A stretch of 64,000 bases of DNA from contig OZ251235.1 in the NCBI GenBank assembly GCA_965240325.2, forward strand, positions 1,364,001-1,428,000. The letters are read 5' to 3'. The DNA is from Rebecca billardiae RCC1528. Taxonomy: Eukaryota; Haptophyta. Made by a program: the position numbers and the translations under genes. The notes beneath the pieces were generated by a model. The model had not been told where the DNA came from. It worked only from the letters and a program-made list of their open reading frames with translations, and did no database searches. Below are positions 21,784 through 31,295 of this stretch, piece after piece. Positions within the stretch are counted from its first letter, which is position 1, and every line of letters begins with the position of its first letter.

Positions 21784-22962
21784 ATGGAACCGAGCGATGC
21801 CAAGCTCGAGCCACTCGTCGAGAGGTTGGGGGTGGGCACCGTCAGCAACCTGCTGGAGGAGGAGTTCATCGCGTTGCGGGATGAGCAGTTCAAGGGGGGC
21901 GCGGTGTGGTCGGCCGTGCTCGAGCTGCTGCGCACGTCGGAGCACCTCGAGATGCTCGACCTGAGCCACGCCGACGTCTCGGACGAGGGCTTGAAGGAGC
22001 TGGCGGATGTGCTCGAGAAGGGCTCGTGCCGGCTCGAGATTCTTCTCCTCTCCGGCCCCCAGGTGGGGGACAGGGGCGCGGAGCACCTCGCGGGCGCGAT
22101 CAAGGCGGGCAATGCGCGCCTGAGGCTGCTCGGCCTGCGCGAGACCCGGGTGGGCGACAAGGGCGCGGAGCACCTCGCTGCTGCCATCAGGGAGGGCAAC
22201 ACGCGCCTCACCGAGCTGGGCCTGATCAATACCCGGGTGGGCGACCGCGGCGCGGAGCACCTCGCCGCCGCCGTCAGCGAGGGCCACATGCGCCACGGTC
22301 TGCTGAACCTCGGCGGCACGCAGGTGAGTGACCGCGGCGTGGAGCACCTTGTCGCCGCCATCAACGGGGGCCGCACGCGCCTGCGCACGCTTCAGATCTA
22401 CGAGTGCGAGGGCGTGACCGACGAGGGCGCCGAGCGCCTGGCGCTGGCCGTGGCCTCCAACCCCAACCTCAGCCTGGAGCGGATGATGCTGCAGGGGACC
22501 AGCGCGAGCCTGGAGTGGCAGCGCGCCCCGCAGGCTGTGCTCGACGCCATGGCCGGCGCGCGCCGCTTGCTCTCGGAGGGCGGCGGCGACCACGCGGCGG
22601 TAGAGCAGCAGCAGCTGCAGCAGGCGGCGAAGCCATTCGTCGAGCACGTCCAGCACATGCCGCGGGCGGTGGCGCTCGCGCTCGCGCTCGCGTTGGCTCG
22701 CATGCCGACGAAGGCGGAGACAGAGGACGATCGCCAGCTGCTCGCGCGCCTTGTGGTCGAGGTGGCCATCGGTGTGCTGGACGCGGCCAGGCAGCTGCGC
22801 ATGTCCGACCTGGAGGCGGCCGAGGCCCTGTTGCACTTTGCGCGCCCGCTGCAGCACGCGCTCGCGGGCCGGATCGGCGCAGACGACTGGGAGAAGCTGA
22901 TCGAGCTGCACGAGCAGGCCACGGGCAGGCGCTCGAGCGCGTTGCAGTGCACGGTCAGCTGA
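21784..22962 (+). CDS. leucine-rich repeat protein (RI/NLRC3-type repeats)
   Basis: A 392-aa protein from the ATG at 21784; the frame opens earlier only via TTG. Six consecutive 29-aa repeats span roughly residues 55-230, each of form LxxLxLxxTxVxDxGAEHLAAAIxxGNxR, as in LRLLGLRETRVGDKGAEHLA. The regular VGDRGAEHL block is the helix side of ribonuclease-inhibitor-type LRRs. The C-terminal ~150 residues are helical, with a QQQLQQ tract and ALALALALA, and have no recognisable domain. There is no signal peptide. Such proteins usually act as protein-binding scaffolds; no partner can be named. The neighbouring repeats have near-identical DNA, consistent with recent internal duplication. Confidence 0.85.
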   Translation: MEPSDAKLEPLVERLGVGTVSNLLEEEFIALRDEQFKGGAVWSAVLELLRTSEHLEMLDLSHADVSDEGLKELADVLEKGSCRLEILLLSGPQVGDRGAEHLAGAIKAGNARLRLLGLRETRVGDKGAEHLAAAIREGNTRLTELGLINTRVGDRGAEHLAAAVSEGHMRHGLLNLGGTQVSDRGVEHLVAAINGGRTRLRTLQIYECEGVTDEGAERLALAVASNPNLSLERMMLQGTSASLEWQRAPQAVLDAMAGARRLLSEGGGDHAAVEQQQLQQAAKPFVEHVQHMPRAVALALALALARMPTKAETEDDRQLLARLVVEVAIGVLDAARQLRMSDLEAAEALLHFARPLQHALAGRIGADDWEKLIELHEQATGRRSSALQCTVS

Positions 22963-23258
22963 CCGTAGTAACACTCAGGGGCGCCCGTCGTTCTGCCCGC
23001 GCGCGGACCTGTACGGTCCGACGAAGTCGTGACTTGCGCAGCTAGACGACAGAGTATGACGTCTGCAGAGCCGCAACTGACCTAGAGTGAACTGAATAAA
23101 TTTATAAAATATTATACTGGCTCCGACGCAGCCCTACTCCGTGGACCAATCCTGGGGCGCCTGCCGCTATACATGCGATGCATTCGGGCGGCGAACGACG
23201 ACGACGCACTGCGCGCGCGGGGGGACTGCTAGGGCCACCCGGACAATGTCACACCGTG

Positions 23259-24488
23259 TCACATCGGCAGCTGGGAGCGCGGACTCAGGAGGAGCGCGCC
23301 GGCCGCTGCGGCCACTGCGCCGACGCCTCCCATCATCAAGAGCAGCAGCTCGCGCCCGGAGACGCACTCCGCGAGCCCTCGAGCCTCGTACGCATCGTCC
23401 TCGCAGGCCCACTCAGCCTCGGCCGGCGCGACCCTCGCCACCAGCTCGGCGGTGGCCGGGGTGTCTGGCGCAGCGCCCAGTTGCGGGTACATCCAGTACC
23501 AGTCGGGCGGGTGCCCACGGAACATGCCGCCGCGCTTGGCCCACGCGTGCGCTCCGTCCTCGCGCCGCGCGTGGTCGCCGCCGTAGGTCTCGGCCCACAG
23601 GCTCCCGGTCGCGTCGGCGCCGCGGTTGAGCCGCGAGCCCGCGGAGCGGTCGTTGACGGAGTCGTCGTGGTCGACGACGAACCCGCAGATGCGCTTGGTG
23701 TCCGCAATGTACGCGGAGGGACGGCACATGTGCGCGTGCCACATGATGTCCTGCGTGCGCAGCGCGTGTGCGCGGGTGCCGCGCGCGGGCGCAGCAGTGA
23801 GCGGCCAGCCACGCACCCGACCGGGCGCGGCGGACTCGGACAATTGTGAACCGGGGGCCGGATGCGCGCGCGCCCTACGCGCGAGTGTAAGTACCATGTC
23901 ATATGTGGGTACGAGGAACGCGCGCTGCCGCGCCCACAGCCCAAGCAGCCGGCCGTACCGCACGGCGGCCGCGCGCAGGAAGCCGTCGTCGTCGTACTCT
24001 GCCCAGCGCACCTGCCAGAGGAACGTCCCCTGCCGCTCGGCCGTGCCGGGTATGTCGCACGAGATGCGCAGAACACGCTTGCCACCCTCGTCGGCGGCAG
24101 CGGGCGCGGGCGCCGGCGCCGCAACGCTGGCAGCATCGCCGTCTCGGAACGCGAGCGGCGCGTCGGGGTCAGCGTCCGGGACGTGGCCAAAGGCAGCGGT
24201 GCAATCCTTCATGTAGGCCACGGGCGCAAGCCGATGCAGGAACCACACCCACATCACATCGATCGTGGGCGCGCCCGCCGCAGCTGCGCCATGCGCCGCG
24301 ACCGACGGCAAAAACTCCTCGGCGTACACGCGCGTCGCCTCGCGAAGCTGGGGTGTGTTGATGTAGAGCACGCCGTGCTTGTTCGGCGCCGACGTGTGCA
24401 ACGCGCGCAGGAACTCGCGCAGCTCGCGCGCCCCGCACACCAGATCCGCCGAGAACGTTGGGTCGTTGTCGGCCGTGGCGGCCATCAT
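23259..24488 (-). CDS. DUF1399/GRDP-like protein, tail-anchored (two exons)
   Basis: Glycine-rich-domain-protein-like (DUF1399) family, recognised by paired motifs IDVMWVWFLHRLAP and DIMWHAHMCRPSAYI and the following VVDHDDSVNDR and LWAETYGG blocks. The frame is open across the whole span (409 aa), but an in-frame 144-bp intron at 23751-23894 (GTACTT...CAG) is likely: removing it joins PTYDM to DIMWHAHM as in the family and yields 361 aa. Exons are 24488-23895 and 23750-23259. The C-terminus ends in a hydrophobic helix (LLLLMMGGVGAVAAAAGALLL), predicting a tail-anchored membrane protein, which is unusual for the family. The 5' end is only 100 bp from the stop of the upstream Sel1-MYND gene. 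Biochemical function is not established. Confidence 0.83.
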   Translation of the reverse strand: MMAATADNDPTFSADLVCGARELREFLRALHTSAPNKHGVLYINTPQLREATRVYAEEFLPSVAAHGAAAAGAPTIDVMWVWFLHRLAPVAYMKDCTAAFGHVPDADPDAPLAFRDGDAASVAAPAPAPAAADEGGKRVLRISCDIPGTAERQGTFLWQVRWAEYDDDGFLRAAAVRYGRLLGLWARQRAFLVPTYDMVLTLARRARAHPAPGSQLSESAAPGRVRGWPLTAAPARGTRAHALRTQDIMWHAHMCRPSAYIADTKRICGFVVDHDDSVNDRSAGSRLNRGADATGSLWAETYGGDHARREDGAHAWAKRGGMFRGHPPDWYWMYPQLGAAPDTPATAELVARVAPAEAEWACEDDAYEARGLAECVSGRELLLLMMGGVGAVAAAAGALLLSPRSQLPM

Positions 24489-24588
24489 GGCTTTGCGCAG
24501 TCGACCGGAACAGCATCCGTCTTTATTTCGGACAGAGCGGGCCAGCGGGACCGGTGGGGTGGCAGCAGCAATTCAATGTCTTCGTCTG

Positions 24589-25578
24589 TCAATCAGCCGC
24601 CGGCGCCAGCCCTGGGTCAGCTGCGGCAGATGACGGCGGGGCTTCCCCTGCTGCATGTGCCGCGCACCATGCGATGCAATGGGGCTTGTGCACCTTCCAC
24701 GAGCTGCGCAGGTGCTCGCGCGAGCAGAAGACCGCCACGAAGCACCGCTCGCACTTCTTGAGACCACGGCCTGTCCGTCTGCAGGCGATGCAGCACGTGG
24801 AGACCACATCACAATCTCCAGCCCGCTCGGCCAGGACCTCGCGTGCCCTGTCTCCGAGGGCTGGGTCGAGCTCTTGGCCACGGTGCAACAGCCGAGCTGC
24901 CTCCTTCACGTCACGCTCCACTACCGTGCCGCGCAGCGTCAGCTCTCCAAGCCGAATGTGCCCAAGTGCGCTCCCTCCCTGAGTAGCCAGCCGGTACCAG
25001 CGCACCGCCTCGCTCCAGTCCTGCTGCACGCCCTCGCCTTGTGCGTACCGCAGGCCCATAAAGCTCTGCGCCCGAGCGTGGCCCTGCTCGGCCGCCAGCC
25101 GGTACCAGCGCACCGCCTCGCCCCAGTCCTGCGGCACACCCTCGCCTCGTGCGTACCGCAGGCCCAGATTGAACTGCGCGCGTGCGTGGCCCTGCTCGGC
25201 CGCCAGCCGGTACCAGCGCACCGCCTCGCCCCAGTCCTGCGGCACGCCCTTGCCTTGTGCGTACCGCACGCCCAGATTGCTCTGCGCGTTTGCATTGCCC
25301 TGCTCGGCCGCCAGCCGGTACCAGCGCGCTGCTGCCTCCGGTCCTTTGGCTGCCCAAGCTCGCCTTTCACATAGATGTGGCCCATCTTCGCCTGCGCATC
25401 AGCAAAGCTGCGCTCAGCGGCGAGGGTGTACAGGCGAAGGGCTTCGCGGTGGGCCTGTGCGATACCGTCGCCATCCTCGGCCCGCCGCGCCAGGAGGAAC
25501 GTCGCACGCGCGTCCCCACGCCCAGACTTGCTTGCGCAAGAGGAGCCTCACCGCAGGGCTAGTCGAGTCCGCCAGCAT
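24589..25578 (-). pseudogene. Sel1-repeat + MYND zinc-finger protein, frame-disrupted
   Basis: The gene reads MLADSTSPAVRLLLRK from the ATG at 25578 and then Sel1-like (SLR) repeats such as GVPQDWGEAVRWYRLAAEQG repeated about every 36 aa. It ends in a MYND finger with ligands C-x2-C, C-x2-C, C and H/C in ACRRTGRGLKKCERC, VAVFCSREH and HKPHC. The frame breaks twice: near 25520 an apparent +1, so that GDARATFLLARRAEDGDGIA is read in another frame, and near 25333 an apparent 1-base loss (AAGGACCGGAGG where a further C would give KDPEAAARWYRLA). The two shifts compensate and restore the original frame, but the original frame has a stop between them. Either it is a recent pseudogene or the sequence has two errors. 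SLR-MYND proteins usually act as adaptors. The divergent glycosyltransferase ATG is 116 bp away. Confidence 0.75.
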
Positions 25579-25694
25579 CTTGCGTCAAGAACTGGTACTG
25601 TATCACTCGTCGCGCAAGGCACGCTCGGCCGAAATCGAGGCACGGGGCCGGCGTGAACGATGGCGGACTACATCCGGCGGTGACGCATGACGGC
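25579..25694. promoter_or_regulatory. bidirectional promoter, Sel1-MYND / glycosyltransferase
   Basis: 116 bp separate the two divergent ATGs. No clear box elements are seen. Assignment is positional. Confidence 0.4.
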
Positions 25695-27398
25695 ATGAGA
25701 CGCCTGAGTGCACGAGCGCTCTTCGCCAGTGTCGCCGGCGTGGTCGTGCTGCTCCAGCTCCTGCTGCACACCAGCTTGCACGAGGGTGGGCTGCAGGGCG
25801 ATGCGCTGCGCTCGCTGTTGCGCCGCAATCGCGCGGCTACCGCCGCATCCGGCAGAGCCGGGCGAGAAGGCGCGAGCGAGGGCGACGCAGCTCCTGTGCC
25901 GGTGCCGGCTTCGCGCGCGGCTGCCTCGGCGCAAGGTATGCCGTCTACGTCGCCATTGCCCGAGCCGAGACATGCGGGAGCCGGCGTCGCGCCGGCTGCA
26001 TCAGCGTCGCGTGAGCCGCGCCCGGTCGGCGCCCCAATGCCGGCGCGCCAGCAGGGGCCACGGCAGCTGGCCCCAGAGCCGCGGCTGCGCCCTGCCGGCG
26101 CTCAAGTGCCCATGCGCCAGCCTCGGCCGGCGATCCCGGAGCCGGAACCGGCGCCGACCCCCGTGCTCTTCGCAGACGTGGAGGAGCCGCTCGCCCAGCT
26201 CCCAGCACTGCGCCACATCCTGGAGCCAACTGCCGCGGTCACGCCGCCGCGCCCCGGCGCGGCCGCGGACTCTGCCGGCGCAGCCGGGGACGGGCCCACC
26301 CGCGGCGGGCTCGCGCCCGCTCCCCTCGTGCCCGCCCCGGCGGGCCGCTTCTTCGAGGTCTCGATCGGCGCCATCTTCAAGGAGGAGTCGCGCTTCCTCG
26401 TCGAGTGGCTCGAGTACCACCTGCTGATCGGCGTCGAGCACTTCTTCATGGTGGGCAACGACTGCGCCGACGCGGCGCTAGCGTCGCGCTCGGTGCTCGC
26501 GCCGTATGTGCGCTCGGGCGCCGTCGAGTACTTCAGCGAGTACGAGTGCGCGCCGCGCGGGTTCCAGAACGAGGCGTACACCTTCCTGCTCCGCAGGTCG
26601 GCGGGGCGCACCGAGTGGCTCATGATCGTCGACATCGACGAGTTCATCGTGATCCCGGACAACTCGCTGATTCTCACCGAGGCCCTCCGGCCGTACGAGG
26701 CGTATGACGCGGTCGCGCTGCTGTGGCGGCTGTTCGGCACGTCGGGGCACGTGCACAGCCCGGCCGGCGCGGTGCTGAAGAACTACCAGCACCGCGCGAC
26801 GGTGAACGCGCGCGACTCGCGCGCGCGCTCGTTCAAGTCGATCGTGCGCCCGGCGGCGTGCTTGCAGATGGCGACGCACATGTGCGCGCTCTTCCGCTGC
26901 CAGCTGCGCGGCCGCGTCTCCGAGCAGCCCGCGGCCGAGGGCGCGGCGGAGCGCGCGCGCGCCGCGCACTGCGCGTGCACGACGTCGACCGACCTGCAGC
27001 ACTGCATGTCCGAGGACTACCTCTCCGCGCGCGTCGAGCGCCCCGCCTTCACCCGGCTGTGGATGAACCACTACCGCACGAAGAGCCACGAGGACTGGGA
27101 GCGCAAGAAGGCGCGCGGCCGCGCGTCCGTGCAGGAGAGCGCCAAGGACTCGAAGCGCACGGGCCCGCCGCCGGAGGAGTACAACAAGGAGCACGACGAC
27201 ACGCTGTACAGGAGCGTGAAGGCACGCCTGGACCACCTCACCGACCAGGCTGAGGCGGGGCGGCTGCGCGCAATCCTGCTCGCCGGCGAGGGCCCGCGAA
27301 TAGGCGGTCGTGGCTCGGGCGGCGGCGGCGGCAGCAAGCAGCACGGCAGCGGCCACAGCGGCGGTGGCAGCAGTGGCGGGCACCATAGTCACCACTGA
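25695..27398 (+). CDS. type II membrane glycosyltransferase (GT92/PF13704-like)
   Basis: A 567-aa protein from the ATG at 25695; the frame opens at 25653 only with GTG. Residues ~5-25 (ALFASVAGVVVLLQLLL) form a signal anchor, followed by a ~200-residue Pro/Ala/Arg-rich stem. The catalytic domain begins FFEVSIGAIFKEESRFLVEW and continues with EYHLLIGVEHFF, a DxD-like metal site in MIVDIDEFI, and the closing block NHYRTKSHEDWERKKARGRA (typical of the Glyco_tranf_2_4/GT92 group). A Cys-rich insertion (CRCQL..., CACTTSTDLQHC) lies before it. The C-terminus is Gly/Ser/His-rich. Predicted to act in the Golgi lumen; donor and acceptor are unknown. Confidence 0.85.
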   Translation: MRRLSARALFASVAGVVVLLQLLLHTSLHEGGLQGDALRSLLRRNRAATAASGRAGREGASEGDAAPVPVPASRAAASAQGMPSTSPLPEPRHAGAGVAPAASASREPRPVGAPMPARQQGPRQLAPEPRLRPAGAQVPMRQPRPAIPEPEPAPTPVLFADVEEPLAQLPALRHILEPTAAVTPPRPGAAADSAGAAGDGPTRGGLAPAPLVPAPAGRFFEVSIGAIFKEESRFLVEWLEYHLLIGVEHFFMVGNDCADAALASRSVLAPYVRSGAVEYFSEYECAPRGFQNEAYTFLLRRSAGRTEWLMIVDIDEFIVIPDNSLILTEALRPYEAYDAVALLWRLFGTSGHVHSPAGAVLKNYQHRATVNARDSRARSFKSIVRPAACLQMATHMCALFRCQLRGRVSEQPAAEGAAERARAAHCACTTSTDLQHCMSEDYLSARVERPAFTRLWMNHYRTKSHEDWERKKARGRASVQESAKDSKRTGPPPEEYNKEHDDTLYRSVKARLDHLTDQAEAGRLRAILLAGEGPRIGGRGSGGGGGSKQHGSGHSGGGSSGGHHSHH

Positions 27399-27524
27399 CC
27401 ACTGCGCTGCTGACCAATGAATGGCCAATGCTCCCACCGGCACCCATGGTAGTAGTAGTAGTAATCCTCCCAGGCGACGACGCCGACGCCCGACGAAAGC
27501 AAGCAAGCAATTACGCTGTCGGCG

Positions 27525-28646
27525 ATGGCGGCGGCGGGAATAATGGCTGTCGTCTCGCGGCCGGCAGCCGCACGCCGTCGGGTCATGACTCGCACGGTTC
27601 TCACGGTCGCGCTGGTGTGTGGATCTCCTCTATCGGCCTCCAGTGTGGTGAGGGGCATCCTACGCTCACGGCCGATCGCCTCAGCCTCGCGCGCCGTGCT
27701 CTGCGCCGGCAGCCATCCACCGGAGCTGCCGCGCTCAGTCGCCGAGATCTCGAAGCAGGCGGCCTTCTCGACCCTCGCAGCGCTCGACGCCGGGCACTCG
27801 CGGCTGCAGCTTACGCTTCGATCCGCGGAGGAGCCGCTCATCTTCGGCTCCGACGTCCAAACCCTCTCGCCTCTGTGCGAGGTGCTGAACAGCATCTCGC
27901 ACGCGCTCGCCGCGCGCGGCGTGACGGTGCGGCTCTTCTTCGCGTCCATGGAGCTCGCGGAGCACGCGCTGGGCGTCATCAACCTGGAGCCGCCAGGCCC
28001 TTCGAGCCCCGCGCCGAGCCCAGCCGACCGACCCCGGGGTCGACCGCCGACCGGCCGCCGGGCAGCGAGCGCCCCGGGCGCCCTCCATGTGGACGTGCTG
28101 GGGATGGGCCAGCTGCTCAGGTCGGACGGTTGCGCGCTGATTGTGACGCCGGCGAGCGCCGGCGTGGCGTACGACGCGCACGTGCTCGGCGCGGTGCAGC
28201 AGCTCCTGCTGCAGGCCAACAAGCGCGCGGTCATACTCGTCAACCCCGAGCTGCAGGCCGTCAGCGCCGTGCGGCCGCGCGCGCGCGGCGCCAAGGTGCG
28301 CCCGACGTTCATGCGCGATTTCGAGCACTGCTACCACCTCGAGACGTCGCGCCCGACGACCTCGTACGCACTCGCCGTGCACCGCATCTACCCGGACGAG
28401 TGGGTCGTGTACTGGCGCGGGCGTGCGGGCGCAGCCGAGACGGGAGCGAGCCGAGCAGGCGTCGAAAGTGCAGCTGGAAGCACGGACGGCGACGGCGGTG
28501 CTCGGAACGGGGCGACCAAGCAGAGTGACTGGTTCCGCCCGGTGCTCACGATGCGCTCGCGGCCGAGGCGCACCGACCTCGACGCGTTGCTCTCCTCGTC
28601 TGTTGAGGAGCTCACCGTGGCGCTCAAGCTGCCGGACAGACGATGA
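27525..28646 (+). CDS. DUF1995 protein, probably plastid
   Basis: A 373-aa frame from an ATG, 126 bp after the glycosyltransferase stop. The N-terminal ~60 residues are Arg/Ala/Ser-rich with a hydrophobic core (VLTVALVCGSPLSAS), compatible with a bipartite plastid-targeting presequence of a complex plastid. The DUF1995 region follows: LPRSVAEISKQAAFSTLAAL, RLQLTLRSAEEPLIFGSD, then GCALIVTPASAG and VILVNPEL blocks and a C-terminal EWVVYWRG. Plant members (for example LPA3-related proteins) are plastid proteins tied to photosystem biogenesis; whether this is the direct counterpart is unknown. A Pro/Arg-rich insertion interrupts the domain near residues 150-185. Confidence 0.8.
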   Translation: MAAAGIMAVVSRPAAARRRVMTRTVLTVALVCGSPLSASSVVRGILRSRPIASASRAVLCAGSHPPELPRSVAEISKQAAFSTLAALDAGHSRLQLTLRSAEEPLIFGSDVQTLSPLCEVLNSISHALAARGVTVRLFFASMELAEHALGVINLEPPGPSSPAPSPADRPRGRPPTGRRAASAPGALHVDVLGMGQLLRSDGCALIVTPASAGVAYDAHVLGAVQQLLLQANKRAVILVNPELQAVSAVRPRARGAKVRPTFMRDFEHCYHLETSRPTTSYALAVHRIYPDEWVVYWRGRAGAAETGASRAGVESAAGSTDGDGGARNGATKQSDWFRPVLTMRSRPRRTDLDALLSSSVEELTVALKLPDRR

Positions 28647-29053
28647 CGCGGCGACGACCGCGCGCCATGCAACGATGACGACTACGACATTTGCCGACGT
28701 GAGTCTCAGCACATCACATCGCGACGTAACTGAGTCTGAGTACACCGTTGACTGACAGACTCATGGCAGCAGGTTAGCTACACCAGAGACATAGTATATA
28801 GTGTAGTGCAAGACGAGCACTGAGTCCATCATCCGGGGTCGGGGACCAGAGCCAGTGCGGCCGGGCCACTTACCTATAGCCACCTAGTGTAGTACCGGTC
28901 TCATATATATGAATTATGATGTGATGTATGTATATCATACTCTGTGATAGTGTGAACCGTGGCGCCGACCTGAGCTGTGAACCTACCGACTGAATGCGAA
29001 CCGTGGCGCCGACCTGAGTGAGCTATATAGCTTAGATATATGACATATATATT

Positions 29054-29078
29054 CGATATATATATATATATATATATA
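29054..29078. repeat. (AT)n microsatellite
   Basis: An uninterrupted TA/AT dinucleotide tract of about 24 bases within a larger AT-rich stretch, in strong contrast to the GC-rich surroundings. Confidence 0.85.
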
Positions 29079-29095
29079 CGGTCCGACGTACCTAG

Positions 29096-29210
29096 ACCAA
29101 TTCTATGATTTAAAGACACAGGCACGAGGGCGCAGCTCTCCTGATTCGTCTGTCGAAGTACTGAATGGAGTTAATGGAGGATGTCGGAGCGCGTTGGCCG
29201 CGGGTGAGGC
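29096..29210 (+). repeat. dispersed repeat copy A (fullest copy)
   Basis: Begins ACCAATTCTATGATTTAAAG, continues ACACAGGCACGAGGGCGCAG and CTCTCCTGATTCGTCTGTCG, and ends GAGCGCGTTGGCCGCGG. Its 5' half matches copies at 45213 (+) and 63096 (+). Its 3' half matches 11740-11820 (-). Confidence 0.8.
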
Positions 29211-29309
29211 GTCGCGGCGTCGCCCACCACAACGATTCCCCGGTGGGGTGGGCGGTCATTTCGAGAACTTCCAAACCGGCGTTTCCGTCCCGAACTCTAA
29301 GCCAGTAAG

Positions 29310-29331
29310 TTACTTGGGGTACCCCAAGTAA
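29310..29331. repeat. 22-bp perfect palindrome
   Basis: The sequence TTACTTGGGG followed by TACCCCAAGTAA is an exact reverse-complement palindrome without a loop. Confidence 0.85.
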
Positions 29332-29498
29332 TCGGAGTACTTTATTCTTTCAGGCTCCCGCCAAGCGCTTTGATTAGGAGTTCCAAGCTGGCTCAAAGCT
29401 TTGCCAGCGCTCCACTGCGCGAAGCCAGGGCAAACCGCGAGCCCCGAGCTTTCGGGGGGCTCGAAGGTGGGCGGCTGGCGGGCGCACTGCGAGCCGGA

Positions 29499-29514
29499 GG
29501 GGGGGGGGGGGGGG
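29499..29514 (+). repeat. poly-G run (16 G)
   Basis: A homopolymer of about sixteen guanines in a GC-rich spacer, the second of two long G runs in this window (the other is at 19557-19570). Confidence 0.85.
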
Positions 29515-31295
29515 CGGCACTGCCCTGCGCGGTGCGCGCTGGTGTAGCTGCCGACGTGCCCGTGTAGGCGGCCTGCCAGCCTCAGATTGATTGGTTGCGT
29601 CCCACTGCGCCGTGCCCCCCGTCACCCAGCGTCGCTTGGGTACAGTCTCGGCCTCTCGCGGGAAAGCGGCGCCCCCGTCGGGCGGCGGCGGGCCGCAAGA
29701 TGAGATCGTGGTGCACTGCTGGGCTGACGCGCGGCGCGCTGTGCAGCTTGGCGTGGCTATGTACACATGCAATCGCGATGTGCTGTCCCCCGTAGTCACG
29801 ACAAGTACGCCACCAGTCCAAGCACGCACGTCCAGGAGGCCGCCTGCGCCGTAGTACATACAGCTTCAGCGGAACCGCCGCATCCGCGACGCGATGGCGA
29901 CACAGATGGACAATGCCTCAAACGTCTGCATGCTCATGCGGCATTGCTGGTTGCAGGATGTGCGCATGGGATGCGATCAGGGCAGTATTCGCAACCCGCT
30001 CACCTATAGCTCCTCGTGAGAGCTCGGCCACGGATGGACTTGCGCCAGTCGGAACGCTTTGAAAAGCTACGACGGCTCGTGCTGTAGCACTTGCGCAGAC
30101 GTGCGAGGCCGCATGGCGCGCAACTGAGTAGGGCTATACACCGTCAGCAGCCCTCGCTCACTCCTCGTTGACTGTCCAGTGTCACTCATTCACACGGCTG
30201 CAGCACGATCGGCGGCGCCCGCTGAGTGCTCGCCGATTGGCAGCGTGGGCGCGCGCACTGACCAGAGGCGGCAAGGTAGCAGCGGGCGACGCTGGCTACT
30301 GTTAGTTCACGTCTCTGATGGCGCTCCAGACCACTCCCCAGCTGCACGGCCGCGCGCGCCCCGTGCGATGCGACGTTAGCCGTCGCAAGACCGCTCGCCC
30401 CGCAATCGCCCACAACCCAACTTTTGGCCGCCTTCGCGGCCGCCTGCCCGTCTTTCGGTGTTTCCAATTCGCCGCGGGCCCGCGCGATCCCGCCGCCCGC
30501 GCAACGAAGTACTTTCATCACTTGTACGGCTTGTACCGCTCGGCTCCCCTTTCTTTGCCGAAGAACGGGCATCTGCGTGTGTTTTGCACGGCTGTAAGTT
30601 CGTTTGTCTATGTGGGTACTCGTTCTTTCGTTTGAGAAATCACGAAAATGTCCTCCCCGCCCACCCGGCAATCGTCGTGGTGCAGGACCCGGACGGAAGT
30701 GTCATAAGTGATATATCCGGAAGTCGATCATCGCGTATAGCTACCGCCAATAAGTCCGCCAACTAACTCTATAGTCGTGAACTACTACTACCAGCAAGTC
30801 ATTGGCAATGGCGCATTGCCGCCGCCGAGTCAGTCACTTCGGAGTCAGAGTCCGAAACTTGGTTGGCACTGGCAGTGAGCGGCCCGCCGCTGGCGGCCCG
30901 GCCCGCCCGGTGGCCGGCGGCTTGGCACTCAGAGCCGATCAGTCATCCGGCGAGTCGCGGCCGAACCGCCGCCGCCGACTATCACTCACAGACGCAGTGG
31001 CAGCGCCGCTGCTCTCGTGCCCGGTGGTTGTCAGTGGTAGTTGAGGGCACGGTAACGCGGCGGCCGCGACCGAAGGGTTTTGCCGGCGCACGCCGGCCCC
31101 ACGTGCTCAGCCAGCAGCCCCCGCGAGTGCGGTTGCACGGCAGCTGGTGTCCCTGTGGAGCGTGCTTTGCGCCTGGGCATCGAGCCGCCGCGACATTCAC
31201 GCCGATCGCCCAAGTCCCCAGCCGCCACCTCGGCCGCCCTCAGCCTGCACGCGCCTAGACGGACAGAGCGGCGTGGCTGCTCCCCTCGCATGACC

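Larger units (their letters stand above)
28647..31295. other. 2.6-kb gene-poor spacer with AT microsatellite and palindromes
   Basis: No convincing gene. 28,780-29,100 is AT-rich and includes an (AT)n tract near 29054-29078. A dispersed-repeat copy lies at 29096-29210, a perfect palindrome at 29310-29331 and a 16-G run near 29499-29514 (entered separately). 29.5-31.2 kb returns to high GC with only short open frames lacking conserved features. The 3' end of the leftward ER-protein gene starts at 31296. Confidence 0.45.
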
